NCBI GenBank assembly: GCA_910585635.1
Contig: CAJUFE010000102.1
Location: forward strand, 1 to 5,294
DNA length: 5,294 nucleotides
Reading direction: 5' to 3'
DNA from: an uncultured Lachnospiraceae bacterium
Lineage (GTDB): Bacteria; Bacillota; Clostridia; Lachnospirales; Lachnospiraceae
Position numbers and translations under genes: made by a program. The notes under the pieces were generated by a model that searched no databases, was not told the DNA's origin, and was given only the letters and a program-made list of their open reading frames with translations. Of the stretch, positions 1 through 5,188 are shown one piece after another (positions within the stretch are counted from its first letter, which is position 1; each line of letters opens with the position of its first letter).

Positions 1-22
1 CATTTGGCATACCTGAACGCAG

Positions 23-39
23 GCCGCCTATCCGGCGGC
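23..39. other. GC-rich hairpin of unknown function at the left edge
   Basis: A perfect six-base inverted repeat (GCCGCC at 23-28, GGCGGC at 34-39) flanks a five-base loop. No T-run follows on either strand, so it does not look like an intrinsic terminator. It lies beyond the predicted end of the minus-strand operon, so it may belong to the next transcription unit or to a structured RNA cut by the window edge. Bases 1-52 hold no ORF I can support, and I did not recognise an RNA family. Confidence 0.35.
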
Positions 40-52
40 GGGACTCCACAGT

Positions 53-72
53 AAAAAAGCGTGCTGCCACGC
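53..72 (-). terminator. Intrinsic terminator at the end of the operon
   Basis: Read on the minus strand, a five-base GC-rich stem (GCGTG / CACGC) with loop GCAG is followed immediately by six T's (the A-run at 53-58 on the plus strand). It begins 24 bases after the stop codon of the last gene, the usual place for a Rho-independent terminator. The stem is short, and an alternative pairing GCTGC/GCAGC competes with it, so its efficiency is uncertain. Confidence 0.65.
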
Positions 73-96
73 AGCGCCGTGAGGGGGCCAGACGCG

Positions 97-339
97 TCAC
101 AAAAGCTCTGTCTGTTCCTCCACCTCTACTGCGAGCTTAAACTGGCCCACCCAGTCATCATAGCAGCCCTCGCACAGGTCAAAGTGATGGATCTCCCCGT
201 CCTTCTCGGAAAAAAAATCCCAGCTGTGGTCCAGCATCAGGGCTCCTTCACGGAGGATACCCCTTTCCACCACCATCTTCTTGCCGCACTTGTTGCAGAT
301 GACTGTCTCCAGTTGTCCATTCTTACCGTATCGTCTCAT
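97..339 (-). CDS. Small four-cysteine (zinc-ribbon-like) protein, 80 aa
   Basis: I cannot name a function. The 80-residue product has two CxxC pairs, Cys15/Cys18 (CNKC) and Cys56/Cys59 (CEGC), about 40 residues apart, the arrangement expected of a zinc-ribbon or rubredoxin-like knuckle. The stretch between them is acidic and aromatic (DHSWDFFSEKDG) and runs into IHHFDLC, so His51/His52 sit near the second pair. The C-terminus is acidic (VEVEEQTELL). There is no signal peptide or membrane segment, so it should be cytosolic. I chose the start at 339 because AAAGGTGAGG lies just upstream, with GAGG five bases from the ATG. An in-frame ATG at 456 would give 119 aa, but its only purine-rich site is two bases away and the extra residues cover a likely promoter. 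It is the last gene of the cluster, 123 bases after rimI. Zinc binding is inferred from the cysteines only. Confidence 0.8.
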   Translation of the reverse strand: MRRYGKNGQLETVICNKCGKKMVVERGILREGALMLDHSWDFFSEKDGEIHHFDLCEGCYDDWVGQFKLAVEVEEQTELL

Positions 340-344
340 AACAT

Positions 345-354
345 CCTCACCTTT
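345..354 (-). promoter_or_regulatory. Ribosome binding site that sets the start of the 80-aa gene
   Basis: On the minus strand AAAGGTGAGG precedes the ATG at 339, with GAGG ending five bases before it. This is much better placed than the GAGGGG two bases before the alternative ATG at 456, and it decides the annotated start. Confidence 0.7.
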
Positions 355-366
355 CTTAAGATCGAC

Positions 367-381
367 GCGCGAGATCCGCGC
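367..381 (-). other. Leader hairpin before the 80-aa gene
   Basis: A perfect five-base stem (GCGCG / CGCGC) with a five-base loop lies in the untranslated stretch between the possible promoter and the start codon at 339. A second pairing just upstream on the transcript (AAGGGA with TCCCTT, roughly 384-407) could stack near it. There is no T-run, so this is not an obvious attenuator, and I recognise no riboswitch. Confidence 0.3.
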
Positions 382-412
382 AAAAGGGATCTGATCGTTT
401 TCCCTTGCCCCA

Positions 413-440
413 AGTATAACGCAGATCTTGTCGATTTTAA
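413..440 (-). promoter_or_regulatory. Possible internal sigma-A-type promoter before the 80-aa gene
   Basis: On the minus strand a -10-like TATACT (418-413) lies 16 bases downstream of a -35-like TTAAAA (440-435). It sits in a locally AT-richer part of the 123-base gap after rimI. It would start transcription near base 406 and give a leader of about 65 nt. The -10 is good (5 of 6) and the -35 mediocre (4 of 6), so the promoter is plausible rather than certain. Confidence 0.4.
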
Positions 441-462
441 GTGGTAATTGTTGCATGGCCCC

Positions 463-900
463 TCAGAGCGTCCGGGCCCACATGATAACGGCATCCTCCC
501 TGGGGGCTCTGTAGTAGTCCTTCCGCCTGGCCTCCTCCCGGAAACCTGCGGAAATATAGAGCCTGCGGGCGGCAAGGTTCGATTCCCGCACCTCAAGGGT
601 CATAGCCCTAGCCCCTTTTTCTTTTGCAGCCTTTACCAGGCCCTCCAGCAGTTCCCTGCCCCTGCCGTTCTGCCTGTAGTCTTTTAAGATGGCCAGTCTC
701 TGGATCTCGCCTTCCCCGCCGATCACACAGGCGGCCCCGTATCCCACCAGCCTGCCCCCTTCCTCTGCTGCCAGAAGAAGGTTCCAGGGGCTTTTTAAGC
801 TCTCCTCCAAAAGAGCCCTCGACCAGCTCTCATGAAAACAGGCAGCTTCGATCTGGGCGGCCTGCTCTAAGTCGGCCGGGACCAAGTAGCGGACCATCAT
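463..900 (-). CDS. rimI: RimI-type protein N-terminal acetyltransferase
   Basis: A cytosolic GNAT-family enzyme that moves an acetyl group from acetyl-CoA to the N-terminal alpha-amino group of a protein, classically alanine of ribosomal protein S18. The 145-residue length is normal for RimI. The acetyl-CoA loop RQNGRG is at 76-81, after the beta strand IQRLAIL. TLEVRESNLAARRLY at 101-115 is the RimI signature. Glu103 and Tyr115 match the general base and acid described for Salmonella RimI, and an EDAVIM strand lies near the end (135-140). The first ATG (900) overlaps the tsaB stop by four bases (ATGA); AAGGGG seven bases upstream favours it over the second ATG three bases later. RimI next to tsaB is a common bacterial arrangement. 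The true substrate here could be broader than S18, since some homologues acetylate many proteins. Confidence 0.95.
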   Translation of the reverse strand: MMVRYLVPADLEQAAQIEAACFHESWSRALLEESLKSPWNLLLAAEEGGRLVGYGAACVIGGEGEIQRLAILKDYRQNGRGRELLEGLVKAAKEKGARAMTLEVRESNLAARRLYISAGFREEARRKDYYRAPREDAVIMWARTL

Positions 901-1595
901 GACCGATCCCCTTCTCTCTCCCGCTCTGCCTGAGGCTTCCTTAGATACTCCGGCTTATGCTCTGCTGCCGTCTCTGTCCATCCCCTGGCCATATAGATCT
1001 CCCCCAGCGCCGCCACAGAAGCCGCCCGCTGCCGGCTGCACTGGGCCGGCGCATAGGCATGGGGGACTTTCAGGCTTTTTTCCAGGGCCTCTTTATACAC
1101 CGGGACGCCGTCACCCAAGAACAGCACCCTCTCTCCGATATGGTCCAGCTCCTCTGCCAGCTGGTCCACCCCCATGGCGCAGGGCCCTTTCACAGCCTGC
1201 AGCTCCTCCTCCACATGGTAGAAGCCGGTGTACACCTGGGAGCGCCTGGCATCCATGATCGGACAGACAAGCCCTGCGGCTCCCCACAGGCCATAGGCCA
1301 TGGCATCCAGGGTGGGGATGTGGAGCAGGGGCTTTTTAAGGGCCAGTCCCAGCCCCTTGGCCGTGGCGGAACCGATCCGCAGCCCGGTAAAAGAGCCGGG
1401 TCCTGCCGACACCGCGATCCCGTCGAGCTGGTCAAGCTCCAGCTCCAGGAGCTTGACCAGCTCATCCAGCATGGGCAGCAGGGTCTGAGAGTGGGTCTTT
1501 TTGTGGTTCATCGTATACTCGCCTGTCAGCACCCCGTCCGTTACCACCGCTACGCTGGCCACCAGAGAAGAGCTCTCTATCCCTAAGATCTTCAT
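897..1595 (-). CDS. tsaB: tRNA threonylcarbamoyladenosine biosynthesis protein TsaB
   Basis: TsaB is a non-catalytic ASKHA-fold partner that dimerises with TsaD and, with TsaE, transfers the threonylcarbamoyl group to A37 of ANN-decoding tRNAs (t6A) in the cytosol. The 232-residue length fits the family. Visible marks are the N-terminal strand KILGIESSS (2-10), the HKKTHS segment (31-36), the diagnostic GPGSFTGLRIG (65-75), MDARRSQVY (114-122), the GDGV turn (161-164) and a late PEYLRK (215-220). The tail after that is highly charged (QAEREREGDRS). It starts with ATG inside the last codons of tsaE (ATGA overlap at 1592-1595), with AAAGGAG seven bases upstream. It ends in the same kind of overlap with rimI, so translation of the three genes is probably coupled. 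The catalytic partner TsaD is not in the window. Confidence 0.95.
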   Translation of the reverse strand: MKILGIESSSLVASVAVVTDGVLTGEYTMNHKKTHSQTLLPMLDELVKLLELELDQLDGIAVSAGPGSFTGLRIGSATAKGLGLALKKPLLHIPTLDAMAYGLWGAAGLVCPIMDARRSQVYTGFYHVEEELQAVKGPCAMGVDQLAEELDHIGERVLFLGDGVPVYKEALEKSLKVPHAYAPAQCSRQRAASVAALGEIYMARGWTETAAEHKPEYLRKPQAEREREGDRS

Positions 1596-2032
1596 ATCCC
1601 ATCTCCTTTAACACCGATCCGGATCTGGCGGCAGTCAAACCCCTGGGCCAGATCCTTTTCGATCCAGATCCAGACCGCGTCCTCCGGCAGGATCTCCCGG
1701 ACCAGATCCGGCCACTCTACCAGGCTGACCCCGTCTCCATAAAAGCAGTCCTCATAGCCGATCTCTTCCATCTCTTCTACGTCGCCGATCCGGTAAACAT
1801 CAAAATGGTGCAGGGGCAGCCGTCCTTCCTCATAGGATCGGAGGATCGTAAAGGTGGGGCTGGCTACCACCTCATCGATCCCCAGGCCCTTAGCAAAGCC
1901 CTGAGAGAACACGGTCTTCCCCACGCCCAGCCCCCCCTGCAGGCAATAGACCTGCCCGGGCCTGGCAGCTTTTCCCAGCCGCTCACCCAGACGAAAGGTC
2001 TCCTCCGGTCCATATGTGGTCACTGTCTCCAT
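1592..2032 (-). CDS. tsaE: tRNA threonylcarbamoyladenosine biosynthesis ATPase TsaE
   Basis: TsaE is a small P-loop ATPase that binds the TsaB-TsaD complex; its ATP hydrolysis lets t6A synthesis turn over repeatedly. The 146 residues match the family. The Walker A motif GGLGVGKT is at 33-40, followed by the switch-like ASPTFT (57-62). HHFDVYR (75-81) carries the Walker B-like Asp78, EEIGYEDCF lies at 89-97, and the typical VEWPDL (105-110) follows. The ATG at 2032 has AGAGGAG eight bases upstream, inside the 39-base gap after the YcxB-like gene. The 3' end overlaps tsaB by four bases. The coding sequence and its right-hand neighbourhood are very dense in GATC (13 copies between 1587 and 1880). 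Confidence 0.95.
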   Translation of the reverse strand: METVTTYGPEETFRLGERLGKAARPGQVYCLQGGLGVGKTVFSQGFAKGLGIDEVVASPTFTILRSYEEGRLPLHHFDVYRIGDVEEMEEIGYEDCFYGDGVSLVEWPDLVREILPEDAVWIWIEKDLAQGFDCRQIRIGVKGDGI

Positions 2033-2071
2033 CCTTTTCGCTCCTCTTTCCTGCTCTCCTGTATCGGTCCC

Positions 2072-2581
2072 TCAGACACCTTTGCGCCGCGCCTTAGGGA
2101 GCTTTTCCCGGACCAGCTGGCGGAAGGCCTCCTCGTCCTCCCCCATGACCGCCCGGGGGATCAGGGAGGCATGGGTCCGGTCGCCATAGACGATCACCAT
2201 GCCGCCTACGATCTCGATCTTGCCGATCTCCTCCCACAAGATCTGCCCGCCTTGCCCTCCCTGGTCCACGGTCACGCCATCCTCTGCGAACTCCAGGACC
2301 AGAGGAGGCTGCTTCTCCAGCTCCTTTGCCTGGCGCAGGGCCTTGGGATATAAGATGGCCGGCTGCCAGACCACGAACAAGAAGATGACCGCGAACAGCA
2401 GCAGTCTCTGGGCCACATCCAATAGTCCCCATCTGGTCAGCAAGAGGAAGGCCGCCCCGCCCACCAAGATCAGGTTCACCCCGCCCCGCAGGCCTTTATT
2501 CGCATAGATCATCGAAAACTTCCAAAGCTCCTTAGCCGTGGGCTTTGTGGTAAACTTAAGCCTTTTTCCCGTATCTTGCAT
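2072..2581 (-). CDS. YcxB-like membrane protein, 169 aa
   Basis: The protein has a short cytosolic N-terminus (1-33), two hydrophobic helices at about 34-49 and 57-79, and then a soluble C-terminal domain of about 90 residues. The C-terminal layout, VLEFAEDGVTV then ILWEEIGKIEIV then a strand ending in SLIPR (139-143), is what I know from YcxB-like domains, which look like a PH-type beta sandwich on a membrane anchor. No enzymatic residues are evident and the cellular role of the family is unknown to me. The ATG at 2581 has AAAGGA six bases upstream, 32 bases after the tex stop. A 39-base gap separates it from tsaE, with no terminator visible, so it is probably co-transcribed with both. Family assignment rests on topology and strand pattern, and I am fairly but not fully sure of it. 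Confidence 0.8.
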   Translation of the reverse strand: MQDTGKRLKFTTKPTAKELWKFSMIYANKGLRGGVNLILVGGAAFLLLTRWGLLDVAQRLLLFAVIFLFVVWQPAILYPKALRQAKELEKQPPLVLEFAEDGVTVDQGGQGGQILWEEIGKIEIVGGMVIVYGDRTHASLIPRAVMGEDEEAFRQLVREKLPKARRKGV

Positions 2582-2613
2582 GCTCGATCCTTTCTGTATA
2601 TCAGTCTATGCGT

Positions 2614-5052
2614 TCACAGCTTTATCCCTGCAAATATCCCGCTGTTGGGGATCGAAACGCCGCCGGCGCGCCTCTTTTCCCTGGCGGTATCCCCGCTCTC
2701 CCGGCCGCGGCCTTTCCCGTTCCCGGCGTTTTCTTGCCGGCCGGAGCGGTCTGCCCTCCCTGCGCCTCTCTCCTGGCCCGGATGGTCTGCCCTTCCTGCG
2801 CCTCTCTCCTGGCTACGGCGCCGGCCTCTGCCAGAGCCGTCCGAGGTCCTCTCTTCCTTGCGCCCGCCGCCTGCCGGGCTGCTGCCGCCTTTATCCCGGC
2901 CTTCCTTTTTGGCTGTCTCCTTAAGCTTCATGGTCAGGCTGATCCGCTGTTTTTCCAGCTCCACCCCCAGGACCTTCACCTCTACGATATCGCCTACGCT
3001 CACCACCTCCAGAGGATGCTTGATGAACCGGTCTGTCATCTCCGAGATATGGACCAGGCCGTCCTGATGGACCCCGATATCCACAAACGCGCCGAAATCG
3101 ATCACGTTCCGGACGGTGCCCTTTAGGACCATGCCCGGCTTAAGGTCCTTAAGCTCCATCACGTCGGTCCGCAGGATCGGCCTGGGCATCTCGTCCCGCG
3201 GATCCCGCCCCGGGCTGGAGAGCTCTTTCACGATGTCCCGCAGGGTGGGCTCTCCCACCCCCAGCTCCTGGGCTAAGGCGCCGTAGTCGGAGATATGCAT
3301 GCTGCTGGGCCCTTTAAGGATATCGTCAGAGGTCATCCCCATCCGGGCCAGCAGCTTTCTCGCCGCCTCATAGCTCTCCGGATGGACCCCGGTATAGTCT
3401 AATGGATCGTCACCTTTTAAGATCCTGAGGAAACCGGCGCATTGCTCAAAGGCTTTTGGCCCCAGCTTCGCTACTTTCAGGAGCTGTCTGCGGTCGGTAA
3501 AGGCTCCGTTGGCCTCCCGGTAGGCCACGATGTTCTTGGCCAGGGCCTTGCTGATCCCGGAGATGTAGCCCAGCAGGGAAGCGGAAGCCGTGTTCAAGTC
3601 CACGCCGACCTTGTTCACGCAGTCCTCCACCACGCCGCTCAAGGTCTCGTTTAAATGCTTCTGGTCCATGTCGTGCTGGTACTGCCCCACGCCGATGGCC
3701 TTAGGCTCGATCTTCACCAGCTCGGCTAATGGGTCCTGGAGACGGCGGGCGATCGACGCGGCGCTGCGCTGCCCCACATCAAACTCCGGGAACTCCTCTG
3801 TGGCCAGCTTGCTGGCGGAATAGACAGAGGCCCCGGCTTCATTCACGATCACATACTGGACCTTCTGAGGGATCTCCTTCAAAAGCTCCACGATCACCTG
3901 CTCCGATTCTCTGGAAGCCGTGCCGTTCCCCACCGAGATCAAGGTGATGCCGTATCTTTCGATCAGCTTCTTTAAGGTAGCCTTAGCTTCCTTTACCTTG
4001 TTCTGGGGCGCGGTGGGATAGATCACCACCGTATCCAGCACCTTCCCCGTGGGGTCCACCACCGCCAGCTTGCAGCCGGTACGGAAGGCCGGATCCCAGC
4101 CCAGGACCACCTGGCCTGCGATGGGGGGCTGCATCAGGAGCTGCTCTAAGTTCTTTCCGAACACCTTGACCGCGCCCTCTTCTGCCCTCTCGGTCAGCTC
4201 ATTGCGGATCTCCCGCTCGATCGCCGGGCCGATCAGCCGGTCATAGCTGTCCTCCACGGTCTCCCGCAGGACCGGCGCCGTATGGGGATCGTCGGAAAGG
4301 ATCACCTGCTTTTCCAGGTACTGCAAGATCCGTTCCTTGGGGGCGACGATCTTGACCGTCAGCACCTTCTCCGCTTCACCCCGGTTCAGCGCCAGGATCC
4401 TGTGCCCGGCCGCTTTTGCCACGGGCTCTTCGTAGTGATAGTACATCTCATAAACGGTCTTGGCCTGCTCATCCTTGGCCTCCGAGCGGATCGTCCCCTC
4501 CTCCATGGTGATCTTCCGGATGTAGGTCCGGTAGCGGGCATCGTCGGAAATACGCTCCGCCAGGATATCCTTTGCGCCCTGGATGGCGGCCGCGGCGCTC
4601 TCCACGCCCTTTTCCTCATCGACGTAGGCGGCCGCGATCTCCTCTAAGGGACCGGCTGCCTGCTGGGCGCAGAGCAGATCGGCTAATGGCTCCAGGCCTT
4701 TTTCCTTGGCGATCGTCGCTCTGGTCCGGCGTTTGGGGCGATAGGGACGATAAAGGTCTTCTACGGCCACCAAGGTCTTTGCCTCCAGGATCTGCTGCTC
4801 CAGTTCCGGGGTCAGCTTCTCCTGCTCCCGGATCGTGGCGATCACCTGCTCCTGCCTCTCCTCTAAGTTCCGCAGATAGCGGAGCCGTTCGTCTAAGGTG
4901 CGGAGGACCTCATCGTTCAAAGACCCGGTCACTTCTTTGCGGTAGCGTGCGATGAAGGGGATCGTGTTCCCTTCATCGATCAGCTTTACCGTGGCTTCTA
5001 TCTGGCTGCGGGAGACATCGAGCTCCTCCTGCAATACTTTAAAAATGTCCAT
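2614..5052 (-). CDS. tex: Tex family S1-domain RNA-binding transcription accessory protein
   Basis: Tex (YhgF/YdcI family, related to eukaryotic Spt6) is a cytosolic nucleic-acid-binding protein connected with transcription and RNA metabolism. The 812 residues run in the family order: a helical N-terminal region with IPFIARYRKEVTG (31-43) and YRPYRPKRRTRA (101-112); a YqgF/RNase H-like domain at about 314-440 (VLGWDPAFRTG, VGNGTASRE); helix-hairpin-helix units at about 485-610 (VDLNTASASLL, GISKALAKNIVAYR); and an S1 domain at about 635-710 (GTVRNVIDFGAFVDIG, DGLVHISEM). After S1 comes an unusual tail of about 100 residues, rich in Arg, Gly, Ser and Glu, with a 12-residue tandem repeat. B. 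subtilis YdcI, at about 719 aa, ends near the S1 domain, so this tail makes the protein long. The start at 5052 has GAGAGG six bases upstream and a strong promoter about 65 bases away. It is the first gene of the operon. Confidence 0.96.
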   Translation of the reverse strand: MDIFKVLQEELDVSRSQIEATVKLIDEGNTIPFIARYRKEVTGSLNDEVLRTLDERLRYLRNLEERQEQVIATIREQEKLTPELEQQILEAKTLVAVEDLYRPYRPKRRTRATIAKEKGLEPLADLLCAQQAAGPLEEIAAAYVDEEKGVESAAAAIQGAKDILAERISDDARYRTYIRKITMEEGTIRSEAKDEQAKTVYEMYYHYEEPVAKAAGHRILALNRGEAEKVLTVKIVAPKERILQYLEKQVILSDDPHTAPVLRETVEDSYDRLIGPAIEREIRNELTERAEEGAVKVFGKNLEQLLMQPPIAGQVVLGWDPAFRTGCKLAVVDPTGKVLDTVVIYPTAPQNKVKEAKATLKKLIERYGITLISVGNGTASRESEQVIVELLKEIPQKVQYVIVNEAGASVYSASKLATEEFPEFDVGQRSAASIARRLQDPLAELVKIEPKAIGVGQYQHDMDQKHLNETLSGVVEDCVNKVGVDLNTASASLLGYISGISKALAKNIVAYREANGAFTDRRQLLKVAKLGPKAFEQCAGFLRILKGDDPLDYTGVHPESYEAARKLLARMGMTSDDILKGPSSMHISDYGALAQELGVGEPTLRDIVKELSSPGRDPRDEMPRPILRTDVMELKDLKPGMVLKGTVRNVIDFGAFVDIGVHQDGLVHISEMTDRFIKHPLEVVSVGDIVEVKVLGVELEKQRISLTMKLKETAKKEGRDKGGSSPAGGGRKEERTSDGSGRGRRRSQERGAGRADHPGQERGAGRADRSGRQENAGNGKGRGRESGDTAREKRRAGGVSIPNSGIFAGIKL
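2740..2811 (-). repeat. 36-bp tandem duplication in the tail of tex
   Basis: Two adjacent 36-base units (2776-2811 and 2740-2775) agree at 31 of 36 positions; the last 28 bases, in plus-strand order, differ at one. They keep the reading frame and encode QERGAGRADHPG (residues 748-759) and QERGAGRADRSG (760-771). The unit length of exactly 12 codons points to an in-frame slippage or duplication event in a low-complexity, purine-rich (on the mRNA) segment. Confidence 0.85.
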
Positions 5053-5058
5053 ATCTTA

Positions 5059-5075
5059 CCTCTCATCCTGGAGAG
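5059..5075 (-). promoter_or_regulatory. tex ribosome binding site inside a small hairpin
   Basis: GAGAGG (5064-5059 on the minus strand) ends six bases before the tex ATG. Five of its six bases can pair with CTCTC at 5075-5071 across the loop CAGGAT. The site is real by position; the hairpin is a weak five-base stem, so any masking of the site is an inference. Confidence 0.5.
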
Positions 5076-5117
5076 CCGTGCTGGCGATCCTTTTTTGGTA
5101 TCATTTTCATCTTAGGT

Positions 5118-5146
5118 ATTATAATCCAAATGGGCGGCTTTGGCAA
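5118..5146 (-). promoter_or_regulatory. Sigma-A-type promoter of the tex operon
   Basis: On the minus strand TTGCCA (5146-5141, one mismatch to TTGACA) is followed by a 17-base spacer and a perfect TATAAT (5123-5118). This is close to an ideal housekeeping promoter. Transcription should begin near 5111, giving a leader of about 60 nt before the tex ATG. No other promoter of comparable quality is seen before the following genes down to rimI, which supports one long transcript. Confidence 0.85.
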
Positions 5147-5148
5147 GC

Positions 5149-5160
5149 CTGTCTGGACAG
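5149..5160. promoter_or_regulatory. Palindrome between the two divergent promoters
   Basis: CTGTC-TG-GACAG is a perfect five-base inverted repeat with a two-base centre. It covers the -35 of the plus-strand promoter and lies three bases from the -35 of the tex promoter. The position suits an operator for a dimeric regulator, but a repeat this short can arise by chance and no regulator is encoded in the window. Confidence 0.3.
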
Positions 5161-5182
5161 ATGGGGATCTTTGTGCTACAAT
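5154..5182 (+). promoter_or_regulatory. Divergent promoter pointing right, out of the window
   Basis: TGGACA (5154-5159, one mismatch to TTGACA) is followed by a 17-base spacer and TACAAT (5177-5182, one mismatch to TATAAT). The spacer ends in TGC, giving an extended -10 (TGnTACAAT). Transcription should begin near 5189. The product lies mostly beyond the window; no ORF with a convincing ribosome site begins in the ~105 bases that remain. Confidence 0.7.
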
Positions 5183-5188
5183 ATAGTT

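Noticed and set aside
340..456. In-frame N-terminal extension of the 80-aa gene (119 aa from the ATG at 456)
   Set aside because: The ATG at 456 has its purine-rich site only two bases away, while the ATG at 339 has a well-spaced strong site. The extra stretch also contains a promoter-like sequence and paired segments.
957..1586. Plus-strand ORF of 209 aa opposite tsaB
   Set aside because: The opposite strand encodes a full-length TsaB with family motifs. The plus-strand product has no recognisable domain and no ribosome site.
1805..2353. Plus-strand ORF of 182 aa opposite tsaE and the YcxB-like gene
   Set aside because: It spans two well-supported genes and their gap on the other strand, and shows no domain.
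2582..2650. Internal promoter before the YcxB-like gene (a TATACA-like sequence)
   Set aside because: No acceptable -35 lies 16 to 18 bases upstream, and the 32-base gap is typical of genes within an operon.
2740..2811. CRISPR array or mobile-element repeat
   Set aside because: The repeat has two directly adjacent copies with no spacers, keeps the tex reading frame and is 12 codons long. It is a coding duplication.
2538..3126. Overlapping plus-strand ORFs opposite the 3' end of tex (up to 172 aa)
   Set aside because: They are Pro/Leu/Arg/Ser-rich and lie opposite the GC-rich tail of tex. They lack ribosome sites and recognisable domains, so they are antisense shadows.
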